A stretch of 64,000 bases of DNA from Hoplostethus atlanticus (taxonomy: Eukaryota > Chordata > Actinopteri > Trachichthyiformes > Trachichthyidae): the NCBI GenBank assembly GCA_034670405.1, contig JAXDDX010000034.1, positions 1,723,501-1,787,500 of the forward strand, written 5' to 3'. Of the stretch, positions 10,946-24,634 are shown in pieces. Each line of letters opens with the position of its first letter. The first letter of the stretch is position 1. The notes under the pieces were generated by a model. The model was not told where the DNA came from, ran no database searches, and saw only the letters and a list, made by a program, of their open reading frames with translations. The translations under genes were made by a program, and so were the position numbers.

Positions 10946-12786
10946 CTAGTAATCTGCTGAATACCCAGTCCCCTGGAGGCCTCGACACAGCAGAGAGAAC
11001 TCCTTCACGATCTCCTTAACGTGACGCTTGTTGGTCTGCTCCCTGGGAGAAACAAACAAGAGGTGGAGGCACTTCATCAAAACGAAATCAAACCTCTACT
11101 GTCTCACAATCTATTTTTTTTTTAAAAGCATACAAATCAGTGGCGGATAGCATGGATTGTTTAAAAAGCACCTCAGAAGCTGCTGACTGAAGGTGTTCTT
11201 CTGCTCCAGGGTGACCTGGGCTGAGGGGAACCCCGGGGTCTGTAGCGTCTCCTTCAGCCACTGGGACAGCAGGGCCGCACAGTGTCTGTTCAGACTGAGC
11301 AGCACCTCGGAGAAGTGCTCGGCCAGGCTGTGGGGAGACTCGCCTCCGACGGCCTGTGACAGGGATGAAAAATGGTGTCCTCCTGTTTTATTCTTTAAGA
11401 CAGAAAAGCCTGTCTCCTGTTTCATGCCCTGTGATGAAGCAACCCTCTGTTGGTTTATTCCTCAGTTCAGTGTCTGGGTGTTCATCTCCAACATGAACGT
11501 AATATTAAATTAAGAGTTTCAAGGCATGTTCACCTGGAGTATGGTCTCTGTCAGGAGCTTTCCATCCCTCTGCACGACTTCACCAATAGGGGACACGTCT
11601 TTACAGCGAGGCAACAACTCCGTCTGTCGGGGACCAGGGGAGAAATAACAACTCGATAAGCTGAAATGATGATGTGTGGAAAAAAACATTGTGCTGTTTT
11701 TTGAGTTTACGGTTAATGTAAAACATTGCGTGTTTCTTTCTCAACTTACAAAGAACAAACTGGCGGATTTGACTGTGGGCGTCTCTGGAAACTTGAGCGA
11801 CAGAACCCCTGGACAAAGGACAGATGATGGGAAGGAGAGAGGATAAGATCGCTTCAGCTAAGGAATCACAGGTCGACTTTCAAGATCAGGGAACAAGAAA
11901 AAAGTTCCTGAGCGAAAAGTTGATGGAACACAATATTTTTTGTTTACAGACCTTATTGAGTCTAACCAGGACATTGGACCAGAGATACATAGGAGTGAAC
12001 TTATGTTATTCCCTGTAAATCCCTTAAACATAATTCTTGTACATGTGTCAGAACACGTACTGGTCCACAGGCGGTGATACTCACCACAGTAAAACAGTGC
12101 TTTAACATCCAAATGGTCAGACAGGTACCAATCAGGCTTCCTTTTAAGGATCTAACGGTGAAAGAATGAAACAAACTGGTGAGACAAAGGTTTCTGTCTG
12201 ACACGGATGTGCGTCAAGATGGACATTTATAGTCACACCAACCTGAGCGTGAAGCTGCATGAATGATTCTGCAATATCAGGATGGTCCCTCGGGCCTGAA
12301 CAATAACGACGACACCACGTCAGCTAGACAAACACGAGTCAACATGAATCTAGTTTCTCGTCGGCCCTTTATTACCTTGCTGAAAGATGGCGAGAGTAGC
12401 GGATGTCAACACTTCAATAAGGCTTTTGATGGAAGAGATGTGGTGTTCCTCTCCGGCAAATATGTGAACCATCTAAAAATGGCAGAGAATGACATTAGGT
12501 GACCTTGGTTCCAAGTATGTTATTCCACTACGACGCCGTGGGAATTCAGGCCCTGGTCTGCTGGAGCCGTACCTGACGGGTGAGGTCCAGAGCCGCGGCT
12601 TGCGGGAAGGCGCTGTAGATCTGCCCCAGCATCTCGCTCAGCTGGGCTACCATGGGGCCAAAGTCGTGCAGGAGGGTTCGAACTGACTTCTCGAATACCC
12701 CGCACACCGCCTAGGGGAGGAGCAGCGCTGTGAGAGAGTGTGAGTCAGTAAACACACACAGACACCCGCCCACATACGTACACACA

Positions 12787-12844
<58 letters not shown>

Positions 12845-15800
12845 CATATTTCTGCAAGCAGTAGAAACCCTCCTACCTCTACCACTTCTGAGTCATCAAG
12901 CCACTTGCTAAGGAGGGTCTGGATCAGTGCAAACACTTGCTGTAAGACAACCACTACCTAAAAAATTGAAATACAATTGTGTTTCCTTTTTTTGTCGAGC
13001 AAGAGACACACAAAATTGTATGGAAAGCAAAGTCAGTAACATGTAATGTAAGGCTTTAAAAACATTTAAAGACATTGCAGCCAGCATAGTTCAGGTAACA
13101 GTCAGTAGAATAACACTGGTACCGGTTACTAGTTACTAGATACCGTGTTCGTTTTGACCTCGTGCTGCACTGTTTACCAGTTATTCAGGCATTGGTGCTT
13201 GTTGATCTTAACCCAGAGCCACTGACAGGAAGAGCTTAGCCAGGCTGCACTATCACCACCAACAGCGGTGGGGAAGGATTGTGGAGCGAGCATGGACCTG
13301 CCAGTCTAGGAACCTGGGCTTACCGGGTTGTGTGCGGCGGCGGCCTGGGAGGATGTGGGCTTGGGAGGGGCGGCTCCCTCTAGGCCGTCTGCCTGTCGGT
13401 TGATATCTAGAGTGGTAAAGAGACTGGACAGCATCCCCAGGATATGGATAATGGACAGCTTATTGGAGGGGCTGGACTGTAAAAGAGAGAAAGAGGAGGA
13501 TAGATCAGACATACAGAGGGCGGATAACAGAAGTGTGGATATTGTCATGTATGAAATAAAAACATTTTCAAGCAAATAAGTATGAATGGTGATGCTTAGA
13601 CTGAGTATCATCATTATGTCCCAGCTGGATGAGATGGCTTTTTTTTCCCAGTCTTACTCTTACTTACAGTTTCATTTGTTAGATGCTTTGATTTACCTCC
13701 TGCTGAGCCAGTGTGTCCAGCCTCTGGACATGAGGAGTGATGAGGGAGTGGAGGCTGCCCAGGATCTCCTCTACTGGGAGGGCAGACAGGAGGAAACCAA
13801 GGGCCTGCATCAGCCACATGCACTGGCTGCTCTGCACACACGGAAACATACAGCACATGTGCACACAGGCACAGAGACGGACACTTCTATCATAAATACT
13901 GTCCCCAGACAGGTTAAGTCAAGGTTGGTGCTCTCGTTTCCCAAAGATGGAACTGGTAAGTGTTGAAGGGGTGTATACTGACCTTATGGATTTCTTTCAC
14001 CAGTACATCCTATGAAAAACACATACATGTTCCAGTAAGTTTACAAATGTACTTTAGTGTAATTACTGTAAACAAATGAGACCATCGCTGAGAAGACTGG
14101 CGGTCTCTACTGGCCTCTATTTGACATTGCGTGTCACCGCGTCAGATTTCATGGGATTTCCGCTGGATTGCTTTACGGCACAAAGTGCTTTAAGGCACAA
14201 CACAGGAAGAGGGCGTTGTTCTTCCAGCACAAACGGAGCTGAAGCTTTCTTGCAATGGAAGATGGTGGAACGAGTGAAAGGCCGATGGAAAAATCACTTC
14301 CAACATGTTTATCCTCTTCAGGAAAGCGAAAGAGAACACAAACGAGATGCTGAGGATGTGGGGGGTGGGGGGGTTGAGTGGTACAAGTAGCAATATCCTC
14401 TTTGTGACTGGAATCAATGGGGTTTATGGGAAATATGGTGCCACTGGTGCAAGATAGAGGAAAACGGTTGTCTTGACCAGGGTTGCGTTTGTTTCACGGT
14501 AATTATATCAATGTATCACAATTCGCAAACAATATATTGATCTTTAAAAATGTGACACACAGCACCTTTAAAGACCCAGATAAAGATCAGGTCAAGATAT
14601 CTGTGAAGCCGTCTCTCTCTGACCTGTGACACCGTCATGATGTCGTGAGCGTAGGGGCCGAGGTCGTGTCGACACTCTCGGCAGATCCTCTTCAGAGTAG
14701 ACACGCTGGACACGGACAGCTCTGGCTTCACAAGGCCCTGGAGCACCATGGGTAATATGCCACCCAGCATCACGGGATGGTCGGCCAGCCACTCAGCCAG
14801 GGATCCTAGAGACAGGAGAGGTCAGGGGACCAGTGGAGGAGCGTGGCTTTGAAGTGTGAATGGGACTGTTGCAGTTGAGGCCCGGACCCAATACACACTA
14901 ATGCCAATTAATCACGTTGGTTGTCATTTTTAAAATTCAGCTGCAATATTAAAATGTTTCCTATTTTGGGGTTTTACATTTTATTGACTCAATTCAATAG
15001 TCTAGTGTTTCAAAATCAGGCAGTAGAACATAATTCACTGTTAGTGAGAAAGAGAGAGAGAGAGAGAGAGGGGGGGGGGGGGGAGTGGTTCAGACAGATG
15101 GAGGGAAAGAGAGAAAACTAAACATCACTAGTAGAATAAAGGATTCAAAAATGAAATGGGAAAAGAATGAGTGTCACTGTTACTGTAAACAGGAAGCAGA
15201 TGTCTGGGTAGGTACGTTAGGTACCTATGGTGTACATGACTGTGTCGGCCAGCATGACGTTGCTGATGTTGATTCTGGGGATCAGGCCAATAAGGCCGGG
15301 GATAACATCAGAGTAGTTCACGTCTATCGTCTCCGCTATGGACTGGAAGCCAAACAACAGGGCCTCTGTGTCCTTGAGAAGGAACAGGTGTGGGGAGGAA
15401 GAGGAGAAAACACAATCACAAAAAGGGGCAGAAATATAGAGTTACACAAAGTGAGAAAGAGAAAATGATATCTGCTTTGTAAAATATACTGCAGGTAATA
15501 TTTTAATGGGAGGTTGTCGGTGATTGAAATAAAGAAGTTGGGCAAACAGTGACCTCCAGTCAGGGATCATCATGAAACAACCACCAATAATATATAAAAA
15601 AAAACATCTGTTCATGCTTTTTTTCCCGTAAAAGACCCTATGCTCACATAGCTTTTAGTTTGATACTACTTCCAAAGGTATATGAATTTCTGTCATAAAA
15701 CAATACAAAACTGTGGATCAACTCTATTCAAGTCTATGAAATCTATACAAGTACAAAAGTGCATAAACTCTCCACTATATCCCTGGAGAAAATCTAATGT

Positions 15801-16962
15801 GCACAAATAGCCACAATTTCACTCCATGTTTGTGTTTAATATCCAACTTCAATCTGTACATCCATGTCTGAAATGATTATTGATTGATATATTATGGACA
15901 TATATAGATATATGATACTAGATGATACTCAGATGAACATCCAGTGGGAGGCTGGAATTACATTACCTGCCACACAGCTGACTGTTGGGGATCCATCAGC
16001 TGTCTGCCCAGCCTATCGTAGAGGTTACTGAGGAGCTCTGCCCCCAGCATTTCATACACATACATCAGCGTGTCAGAGATGTCCACCCTGCAATGCAAAA
16101 AACAACCATGGAAGCACATGGATAGATATCGATTTTAAAGCTTCATCTGTACTTTGAGTATTTGTAAATAGACAACGGTGCAGCTACCATGTTAGGAGTT
16201 ATATAGTTATAATAGCTACCTGACGACCATCAGCTTCCTGTCTCACCTGTAGATTCTGAACTGCTCCTTGTCGTCAGAAGACCAGGAGGTGTACTCCTCC
16301 TGGGAGGGGTAGTGGGATTTATGCAGCAGCACGTCCACCAGCTGGAAGTAGACCGGCCTGTAGACTTGCAGGTAAACTGCCTGCTTCTCCTCCTCAAACG
16401 ACAAGATGTCATCCTGAACATGCACGAAATAAAAAAATTAAAACAAAATACAAATACAAATACAAATAGAATACAATAAAATACAAATAAAATAGTGCAA
16501 AAATAGTTTTTGGTTTTTAGTGCAAAAATAGTAAAAACCATTAAACACAAATAGATTAAAGAAGCAGTAAAATAATCTGCTGAAAAAATCTGAATGCCCC
16601 AGATTTTTTGACTTATATTTTGAATATTTTGACACAGCCATCCGATGTGAAAAACGTAATATTTACCTGTAGACCAAAGGGGAATCTCAAACTCTATACA
16701 ACACGCATTCCCAGTCTAACATAATGCAGTCTCCATACCTGCAGAGTGTACCAGAAGGTGAGTGTAAGGGAGCTGGTGGTCTCGCTGACTGGGTAGTGCC
16801 CAGGGATGCCAGTGCAGAACAGAATCATGTTGACCAAGGCCAGGTATTCTTGCCAGTGATCAACCTGCTCCAACAAAATCCTATCACACATAAACACAAA
16901 GGTCCAAAAATGAGAAAGAAATGGCTCAAAAAAGCCAAATAGCAAAGGCAGGTTATAGGATG

Positions 16963-17001
<39 letters not shown>

Positions 17002-18898
17002 TGTGTGGGTGTACCTGGAGTGTGTTTCCCCGAGAGCAACAGCGATGCGACAGATGCCGTGTGAGGTCTCCATGTCCCCATCCTGCGCTGCTGCCTTCAG
17101 CTGGTCATGAAGACCCAGCACCAGAGGCACCAAGTTCACCAGAGCGTCAGTGTACCTGCATACACACAATGATGTACTCCCACACACGCAAGCAGCATGC
17201 ACATGTGCAACAAATACAAATACACATTCTACAGTTGTAAATTGTTATGACAGTGCTCCTGCTTACATCTCACCTCTGGCAGTCGGGCTGTGAGATGGTG
17301 TTAACTATTGTCTCCACGGCCGTGTTGAAGAGCTCAGGGTTCGACAGCGCAGTGAAGCAGTCCTGCACCAGACCCTGGCTCTCCCCTAGCGGCACATCCA
17401 GCCCCACCCAGCTGGAGAGGCAGCGGAGCACCCTCTCCTTGACCTGGTTTGGGGAGTCCTGCCTCTGGAGCAGCTGACGCAGCAGGGGACACACCACCAC
17501 CCACTCCCCAGCCAGAGCCTCCCTCAGCTGGGCACGACGGGCCTGAGCCAGCCGGCTGCTCTGGAACTCCTCTGGCAGTACAGTGAGGAGCTCCAGCAGT
17601 GCTAGGCAGTGGGCGTGGGGGTCCTGTTCAGCTCCCCCACCAGAGCCAGCCATGCCACCTTCAGGTTCAGCCTTCTCTGGCTGGAAAACCCTCACCATTT
17701 CTGCCACGGGTTCGGGCCAAGCCTGTGGAATCAAGTTAAGGGCCAAAGAGGCCAGGGCCACGCACAGCCTGGTCAGCACCATTTTGGCCCCTGAGGAGAA
17801 GTGTAAGATGTGGGAGAGGAGCTGCATCCTCAGGCTCTGATGCTGATCTGCTTGGAGATCGCTCCAGTGATGGGAGATCTTGGTGTGGAGGGTGCTAGCA
17901 CCAAAGAACTGAATCTCTGGGAGCTGGGATGACAGAACAAAGAGACAGATATTATAAGAGATGTAATATATGACATAACTATAAATTAACCTTTTAATTC
18001 AGCGCTGAGAAAACATCAGCGTCTCCCCGTGCATTGCAGCTCTGACCAGCACTTTTTGGGGGAACGCTGACATCCAAGCAGTCTATCTTAACCATAATAT
18101 TGCCCCCAAGCTCCCCTAAGATCCAGGAAATGTACTTTGCAGGATAGTGGAGGTAATAGAGTAGAACCAAAACAGCAGACCTTGTCAGGGCTGAGCAGCG
18201 CCCAGCAGAACTGCCACGCCTGTGCAGAGCCCTGGGCCTGGGTCAGCCACTTCTGGGCCACATTCTTACGCTCCATGTCTGGGTCATAGTACAGCTGGTA
18301 GAGAGCCTGAGGAAGAAGGAGAGCCAGGGGAGAGAGTGACTAGGGAGAAGACTGCTGTGTCTAGGCTAAGTTAGTACACAAGAAATATTTTGTGTAACCT
18401 CAGTAATCAAGAGTCATTTTAATTTATAGCAGACACCCAGGTGTAGAGGTAGATGACCAATTGTTTTAAAGGAGCAAAAAAAAAATATGTGTCGCCCATA
18501 GCAACTAATCCAAAGCACATGGTGATGGTTATTATTAGGGCAGCATATGCTTATAGCTGGTATCATGTTACAAAAAGTCCTCGAGCCTGAAAGCCCTGTG
18601 ATAAACTACAATAGCCTACACTAGACGACAATTTGTTTTATGGTTACTCGATTTACTGTGTCACATATCTCCAGCATTGTTATGACTATTAGATTGTGAT
18701 GCGGCAATTTGTTTTGGTTGTTACATCCATAATGAAGTTAACCGCACTGTGCGGTTGTTATGGAAGCAGTACTTGTAATTCAATGAACAGCAATTCAATA
18801 AAGAGGCTTTTGACTTATTGACAACTTACCGACTCCACATTCTCCACCGTTATCTCCAACTCCACCGGGCTTGGTCCCGCGTTGGCCGGAGGATCCAT
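10946..18898 (-). CDS. ipo13: importin-13, nuclear transport receptor
   Basis: This is an importin-beta family carrier. The human protein imports UBC9 and MAGOH-Y14 and exports eIF1A in a Ran-dependent way. The exons in transcript order are 18830-18898, 18181-18306, 17274-17923, 17015-17155, 16739-16880, 16247-16413, 15967-16087, 15225-15372, 14624-14805, 13983-14009, 13697-13831, 13324-13476, 12877-12957, 12573-12710, 12376-12472, 12243-12295, 12085-12151, 11750-11808, 11534-11623, 11172-11353 and 10946-11042. All junction phases agree and the sum is 2,925 bases (974 aa; human 963). Blocks matching human include LTRLCVALASLAL, GDMETSHGICRIAVALGE, IPGHYPVSETTSSLTLTFWY, ELSVSSVSTLKRICREC and the end KRHVKEIVKEFSLLCRGL. 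An in-frame ATG four codons upstream (18908-18910) could also start the protein. Exon 10 is a 27-base microexon. The gene is intact. It is convergent with fzr1 and divergent from the next gene. Confidence 0.96.
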
Positions 18899-18910
18899 CT
18901 GGCGCAGCAT

Positions 18911-19728
18911 GTGAGGCCAAATTAAGGTGATAAGGTATTCTCCTGTTGTCCTCTACAGAGCCTGATTGGTAAAAACAAAAGAGCATTCATTGTCCGGCAT
19001 TGTCAAAGAAAGATGTCAAGGGACGAAGAGGGTCATTCAGTTGTCCATCTTGCCACTGTATGTAGGCAGTGCGCTCAAGCCTGACGAAAATACTGACCTG
19101 TTCAGGGACTTCAGAAGTTGTTGTCTCACATTACTGCGAACAAAGACTGGCGGCTGCACAAGTGTCACCGACTAAACTTCTCTAAAACATGAGGATAAAC
19201 TCGCAGCGAGCCCGGCGACATGAACGCAAACCGTTAAAAACGTTGATAAGGTATGTTAAAATGCTAAAAACAACTGCGGTCCCTCAACAACAGGCGCTCC
19301 TGACGCACCGACAACTGCGCCTCTGACGCACCGACAGCTGATTGGGGTGCGCCACCAGCCCTTCACAGCGCTGACCTGTGAGTAGTAGAGATACATTTGA
19401 GGTGCTGAAAGGCATTCAGCTGAACGAAATAACACCGAGCTGGAGAGTGAAACGTGTATTCGTGAGGGGATCGGTCACACTTTGCTTACTAGAGTGTCTC
19501 ATATGCCACCCATCACCGCCGCCTGCCCGCCATGCAGCCCCACCCCTACATCTCTTCTGCCCGACTCCCTCAGGATATTTTTAGCGCTGATGATGTGCCC
19601 TGTCAAATAACGTAACGGAAACGACCTCTCCTGCAAGGAACAGAGAGCGGCTGTGTTGAGAAACGCGCGCTCGCTCGGGTCCATTTTTTTTTTACTGCGA
19701 TCATCGGGGGGCACGCGCAGCGACTGAG
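18911..19728. promoter_or_regulatory. divergent promoter region between ipo13 and the mucin-like gene
   Basis: About 820 bases separate the two start codons, which point away from each other. The interval is richer in CpG than its surroundings, for example around 19200-19340 and 19610-19720, and has no coding exon. It probably carries both promoters. No TATA box is obvious. Confidence 0.5.
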
Positions 19729-22700
19729 ATGAAAATTGAAATTAATTTGGTGTTTTGCGCATTGGTGGTCCTTACCGGCTCGTCGCAGACAATAGGTAGG
19801 GTGTCATCGTCGGTGTGTCCGTGTGTCTGTGTGTGTGTGTGTCTTTGTGTGTGATGTGATAACACTTGACATCCTGCTGACGTGAGATGGACTCGTTGTT
19901 GATTCAGCGCATGATGCTCTCGACAGTGTGTTGATTTACAGAAAGTTGGATGCTTTTTTTTTTTTTATCATTTATAAATGGTGCGCAGGTGCCTTATTTA
20001 TTTCCTACCCGGCCCAGCACCTTGACTGGATATCCGCAGGTTTTCTTCACCATTTCTCAATTTATTGATGTAGGGCTAAATTTGGCCTTAACTCATCTAC
20101 TGATTTACCTGGTCTGCCGTCCACCACCCACCTAATAAATGCGCCAGGTGTTAAGAGAAAATAGACCTGTTTTTTCCCATGTATTCTGTGATTTGGGAAC
20201 GTTGTTGTATCCATGCAGACATGTATATTTTTCATTCTGACTTTTCAGATGACCTCATTTCCTTAATTAACAGGCCCAATTAGACTGCTGACAAACTGAT
20301 GCATGTCAGCTTCTCTGGCCTCAATACTCGTGGCCTCACATCCTTACATCAGTCAGGCCCTTGACCTGACATGTTTAATACCAGGCACAACCAAGAGAAA
20401 TCATTCACATAATAAAGTGACAAGAAATCGACGTGTTCAAAGAGGTCTGTTGCCAGTAACATTTAGAACTGCATTCAATCTGTTTAAAACACAAACTGCA
20501 TAACATTTCCCTTAAACAACTATAATGTATTTGCCAAACCCATATCAGTGCTCTGATATGAATGATATGAGCTCTGGAAGTAAACGCACAATGTGCTTTA
20601 TCTTATTTTAAAGGATTATATCATTCTGTTCCTATAATGGGAGTTATCTTAATTTCATAGGTCAGAAGAGCCCTTTGCCTCCTGTCCTCACCACAGTTGC
20701 CCTCCCACGTCAGGCTGGTACCTCAGCATCCCCTGTCCTGCCAGTGGATGCTGGAGATGACGTCACGCAGCGGACCTCGACTAAAACCCCAACCGCTACG
20801 ACGGCCGGTGGGATAGCCCAATCAGAGACCGTGACAGATGCGGTGCACAGGAATAAATTGGTGGCTACAACCTCCCGAGTGACAACATTTCCACGCACGG
20901 CTGTACCTTCTGTCATGACTGTTAACCCTGGTGAGCCCAATGGTAATCAAGATCAGCCTTTTCAGTGCCTGCCCTGCTCATATAAACTGAACTAATATAA
21001 CACACAGAGCAGAAATGATGCCTAACATGCTGACCGTAATCCTATGTTTGCACATCGTCTATAATTTTCCAATTCAATCTATTCATTTTATTAATATGTT
21101 CATGTTCCAGAGCATTGCAACTCATCGTTCTGCTCATCGAGAGGGCTGTGTAGTGTCTTAAAATAAACCAACCTACACGCTGCCTGTTTGCAAACACAGA
21201 CACTTTCCTCAGACTCAGCTCCATTGCCAGCAGCATTCCAGGATCCTGGTCTTCTACTTACCCCCCCACATAGCACGTCTGCCTGAGATGACTGGAATGA
21301 GTTTAGAGAGGGGGTGTGTGTGTGTGTGTGTGTGTGTGTGTCGCAACATGATTTAAGTAGGTGCCCTTTTACAGACCAGATAAATATAACTTCCCCTGTT
21401 GGTGCTGTCTGCACGTCGCCTCTTTCAGCAGCTCTGAAATAACGCACAATGTGACACAACACAATCCAGATCACGCTCCACACTCGAGCTGGTGTCATCG
21501 CGTCTCTGTCTTTCTCTGTCACTTAGCAGAAGAGTTAAGTTGGAGTTAAGTGGAGTTTCTCATCACTGGAAAAGCTGCAAATTATATCACTGATTGTACT
21601 TAATAATTCAGCTTTTGGCATGTGAACGGCAATGTGAGTTTTTTATTAAATGCAAGTTCATTTTTGTTGTATTGCAAGTCGATGGAACAAAGACTATTTT
21701 GACAGTGTATTGAATGATTGCAGTTTATAGGTGGCCTGCTGCTATACACCATTTATGACGAGCCCTCGTGTATTGTGCGTTCTGCGCATCACCATAGCGC
21801 TACTCTGTTATGTAACATTTTGGGCCCGTCTGTTAGCTTACACAGTCCTTGCCATTTTCCTTTGACCTCTTTTGACCCCAGGACTGCCACTGGCTGGTTT
21901 GTTTTGTTGCACAAATCTGGGTAAACCCTTAATTCTATCGTGCATGAGAAGTGCAGCAGGACAATCATACCACATGCAAAGTCGCTTAGATCACTTGTTT
22001 TACCCATGACAACGTTCAGCTCAACAGTTACTGGCTCCACAGTGTCTGTCTCTTTTCATTCATACCTCATGAATCACTGTCTCTGTGTTGTTTTAAAGTA
22101 ATACTGCTTTATTCCTTCCTTCCTTGTATCCTTACTTCCAGCTGCTCCGGACAGCCCTTCATCCATACCCACTCTGCAGCGCTCCACCCCTCTAGGGCGC
22201 ATCTCAACCCCTTACGGCTCCACCCACCCGACTGGAGATCCCCACACCACCTCTACTCCTCCTCCCTCAGCCCCTTCATCCCGGGATACAACTCCAGCCC
22301 AGCCCTCCACCCAGCCCCGGTCTGAATCCCTGACCCCAGCCCCCACACAGCCACCCACCACAAGTCGCCCTCAGACCTCCACTCCAGTTTATGCCCCTGC
22401 TGGGCCAACACATTCGGAGGTGCCATCTGAGCTTAACGTTGGAGATAAAGGTAATGTGATGGATAAAGTGGGGGGTGTCCAGCATATATCCATCAGTTAT
22501 TAATATTTAGCTAAGGTATCTATCAGTTATTAGATTTGAAGACAGAAGATGGAATTAAAAAGCCATTTTCCCATTTTCCCATCTCTGTGCCATGTAGACT
22601 TCAAGGGGCCCCACCACCAACCCAGCTCCCCTCTAGACCCCCTGCTAGCTGGTCTGGTGTCAGTGTTCATCGTCACCACCGCTATTATCTCTGTCGTCCT

Positions 22701-23304
22701 CTTCCTCAAGTTTCGCCAACGGACCAACCACCCAGAGTTCCACCGACTGCAGGATCTACCTATGGTGAGCTATAGGATATACATGTATGACAATGCAGTA
22801 ATGGTAAATACAAAACAAAATGAATTTATATACTCTGAATTGAATTTACTCAGCCTGAAAATGTATGTAAACTCTATTCTGCAAATCGAGGAGGATGAAC
22901 TGAGTTACTTTGGGTTTACCCTTCACTACATCCCTGAATACATCTCATATTGCAGTTTCACACAGATTTCAAAGCAGCAAGTTACATCAAAAAGAGGAGA
23001 TGAACCCATGCACTGCAGTGTGACAACAAATTATTGCAAGTCGTTGCACCATTTTGCTGCTGCATTATTTGTGTCACCGCAGCACTCTGTGTATTAAATT
23101 CTTGTTTTTCTAACAGTGTGTGGGTTCCTGTCCTCTTTTTGATACCTTTTGAATTCAATTTGGAACTTATGCACCAGTATCTGACTTGTTAATGCTATAG
23201 TCATTTTAGGCAATGTCCCACTAAAAGCACAATTCATTTTCATTTATCTTGCTCTCTAGGACGACTTGATGGAGGACACGCCACTCTCCAGATATACGTA
23301 CTGA
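19729..23304 (+). CDS. mucin-like single-pass type I membrane protein, unidentified
   Basis: I do not recognise the family. Five exons join in phase: 19729-19795, 20661-20930, 22142-22450, 22598-22764 and 23260-23304, giving 285 aa. Residues 1-20 form a signal peptide (INLVFCALVVLTGSSQ region). Residues 23-215 are dominated by Thr, Ser and Pro (runs such as STPPPSAPSSRDTTPAQPS), with no cysteine and no N-glycosylation motif, as in an O-glycosylated mucin stalk. One transmembrane helix covers about 231-252 and is followed by the basic stop-transfer KFRQR. The cytoplasmic tail of about 30 residues is acidic near its end and finishes DTPLSRYTY. It is head to head with ipo13, so the two may share a promoter. 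The gene model is firm from splice phase, but the function is unknown. PARM1-like or other small mucins are possible relatives. Confidence 0.8.
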
Positions 23305-24634
23305 TGGAAGCGTCTCGTCGGTCCCTTCTACTCCCTAGAACAGAAGCGGAGCAGACGCCAAAGGATGACCATTTTGGATCTGAGCAAAGCCTTTGTCTGG
23401 ATGGAGTTGCATCCCCCTGATACCCCCCTACTGATCAGTGTCCCCCCTTTGACTGTGTGAAACCGTGTGAGGGTGTGAGTCGGTGATAAATGTTTATTAG
23501 TGGCTCCGTGTGAGGGATTCTTAAAAATGCCATGGAGTCCGTGAAATATGAGGTTTCAGTTATGATCACATTCCCTTTAAACATCTGGAAATCTTTAGTC
23601 CAGTGACTCTGAGACAAGTCAGCAGTACCTGACTCTCTCTGCGTATGCACAGCACTTTAATGTGGCACGAATGGCCACATTGCCCCCTAGGGGAGATCAG
23701 AGGTAATGTGGGTAAGGTTGCATAGTGGTCAGTTGAGTTTAATAAGGCAACCTCAGGCTTAATGTTGTCAGGTTATACACTGAGGAATAAGATAATGGGG
23801 GACAAATGCAGGATGGGAGACATATTGAGAGCTTCGCTGATTCAAGAAAGCCTTTGGAAAGTCTCCAACATGCCCTAAACGGTGTAAGAGTATCAAGATG
23901 CGATCCCTAAGATGACCAAATATAAGAGAAGTGCTCTTTCAAACCAAATTGCCTGGTAGCACAGGTTGTCTTAAAGTGGCATCATAGGTCTTATATAAAA
24001 TCTACATGTAAATCACAAAACATAGGTTATTGAATTATATAAAAGCCATATCCTTAGAATAACCGATCACTCCTCTGCCGCTTATCATTCAATTGTATGA
24101 ATATAACAACTATAATCTAAATTCCAAGTGAGTATTGTGGCCTTCAACCTCCAGATGAGTTATAAGTGATACAGGACTTGATTATGTCTTAGAAAATGTC
24201 ATGCTGGTGTGATGTTGGTATAAAACATGGATTTGTTTTTGATGACTGTTTAATTCACCAATGGCGACTGAGAAGACGCCCTGCAACGCTTTGAACACGA
24301 TCAAATCCTAAATGTGAAATTTACTGTAATTGTTAAATATCTTCAAATATTTACAAATGATCTATTTCATGTCTAATTCACATCACACAAGGTGCCCAAA
24401 TGTGTAAATTGGACACGATGAGCAGCATCGGGGTGTTTTGAAGTGCAGTGCGATCAAAATTATTGTTACCTGTATCTATATTGACTAGAGTATTTTGAAA
24501 ATGTGTTGGGAGCTATTGGAGATTTTACCTAGTGTTACTTGTTATCTTACTGTGAAGTGCCAAAAGTGATGTATGATATTATGCAGTTGAGTATAGGAAA
24601 TGATTGTTACAAGGACTTCCTGTTTGATAATAAA
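23305..24634 (+). other. probable 3' UTR with AATAAA at 24629-24634
   Basis: This non-coding stretch of about 1.3 kb follows the stop codon of the mucin-like gene. The first convincing AATAAA in a suitable position is at 24629-24634. No other feature is seen. Confidence 0.4.

Noticed and set aside
16230..16550. 106-codon frame antisense region with Phe/Val repeats
   Set aside because: It runs out of the genuine ipo13 exon at 16247-16413 in another frame and into AT-rich intron.
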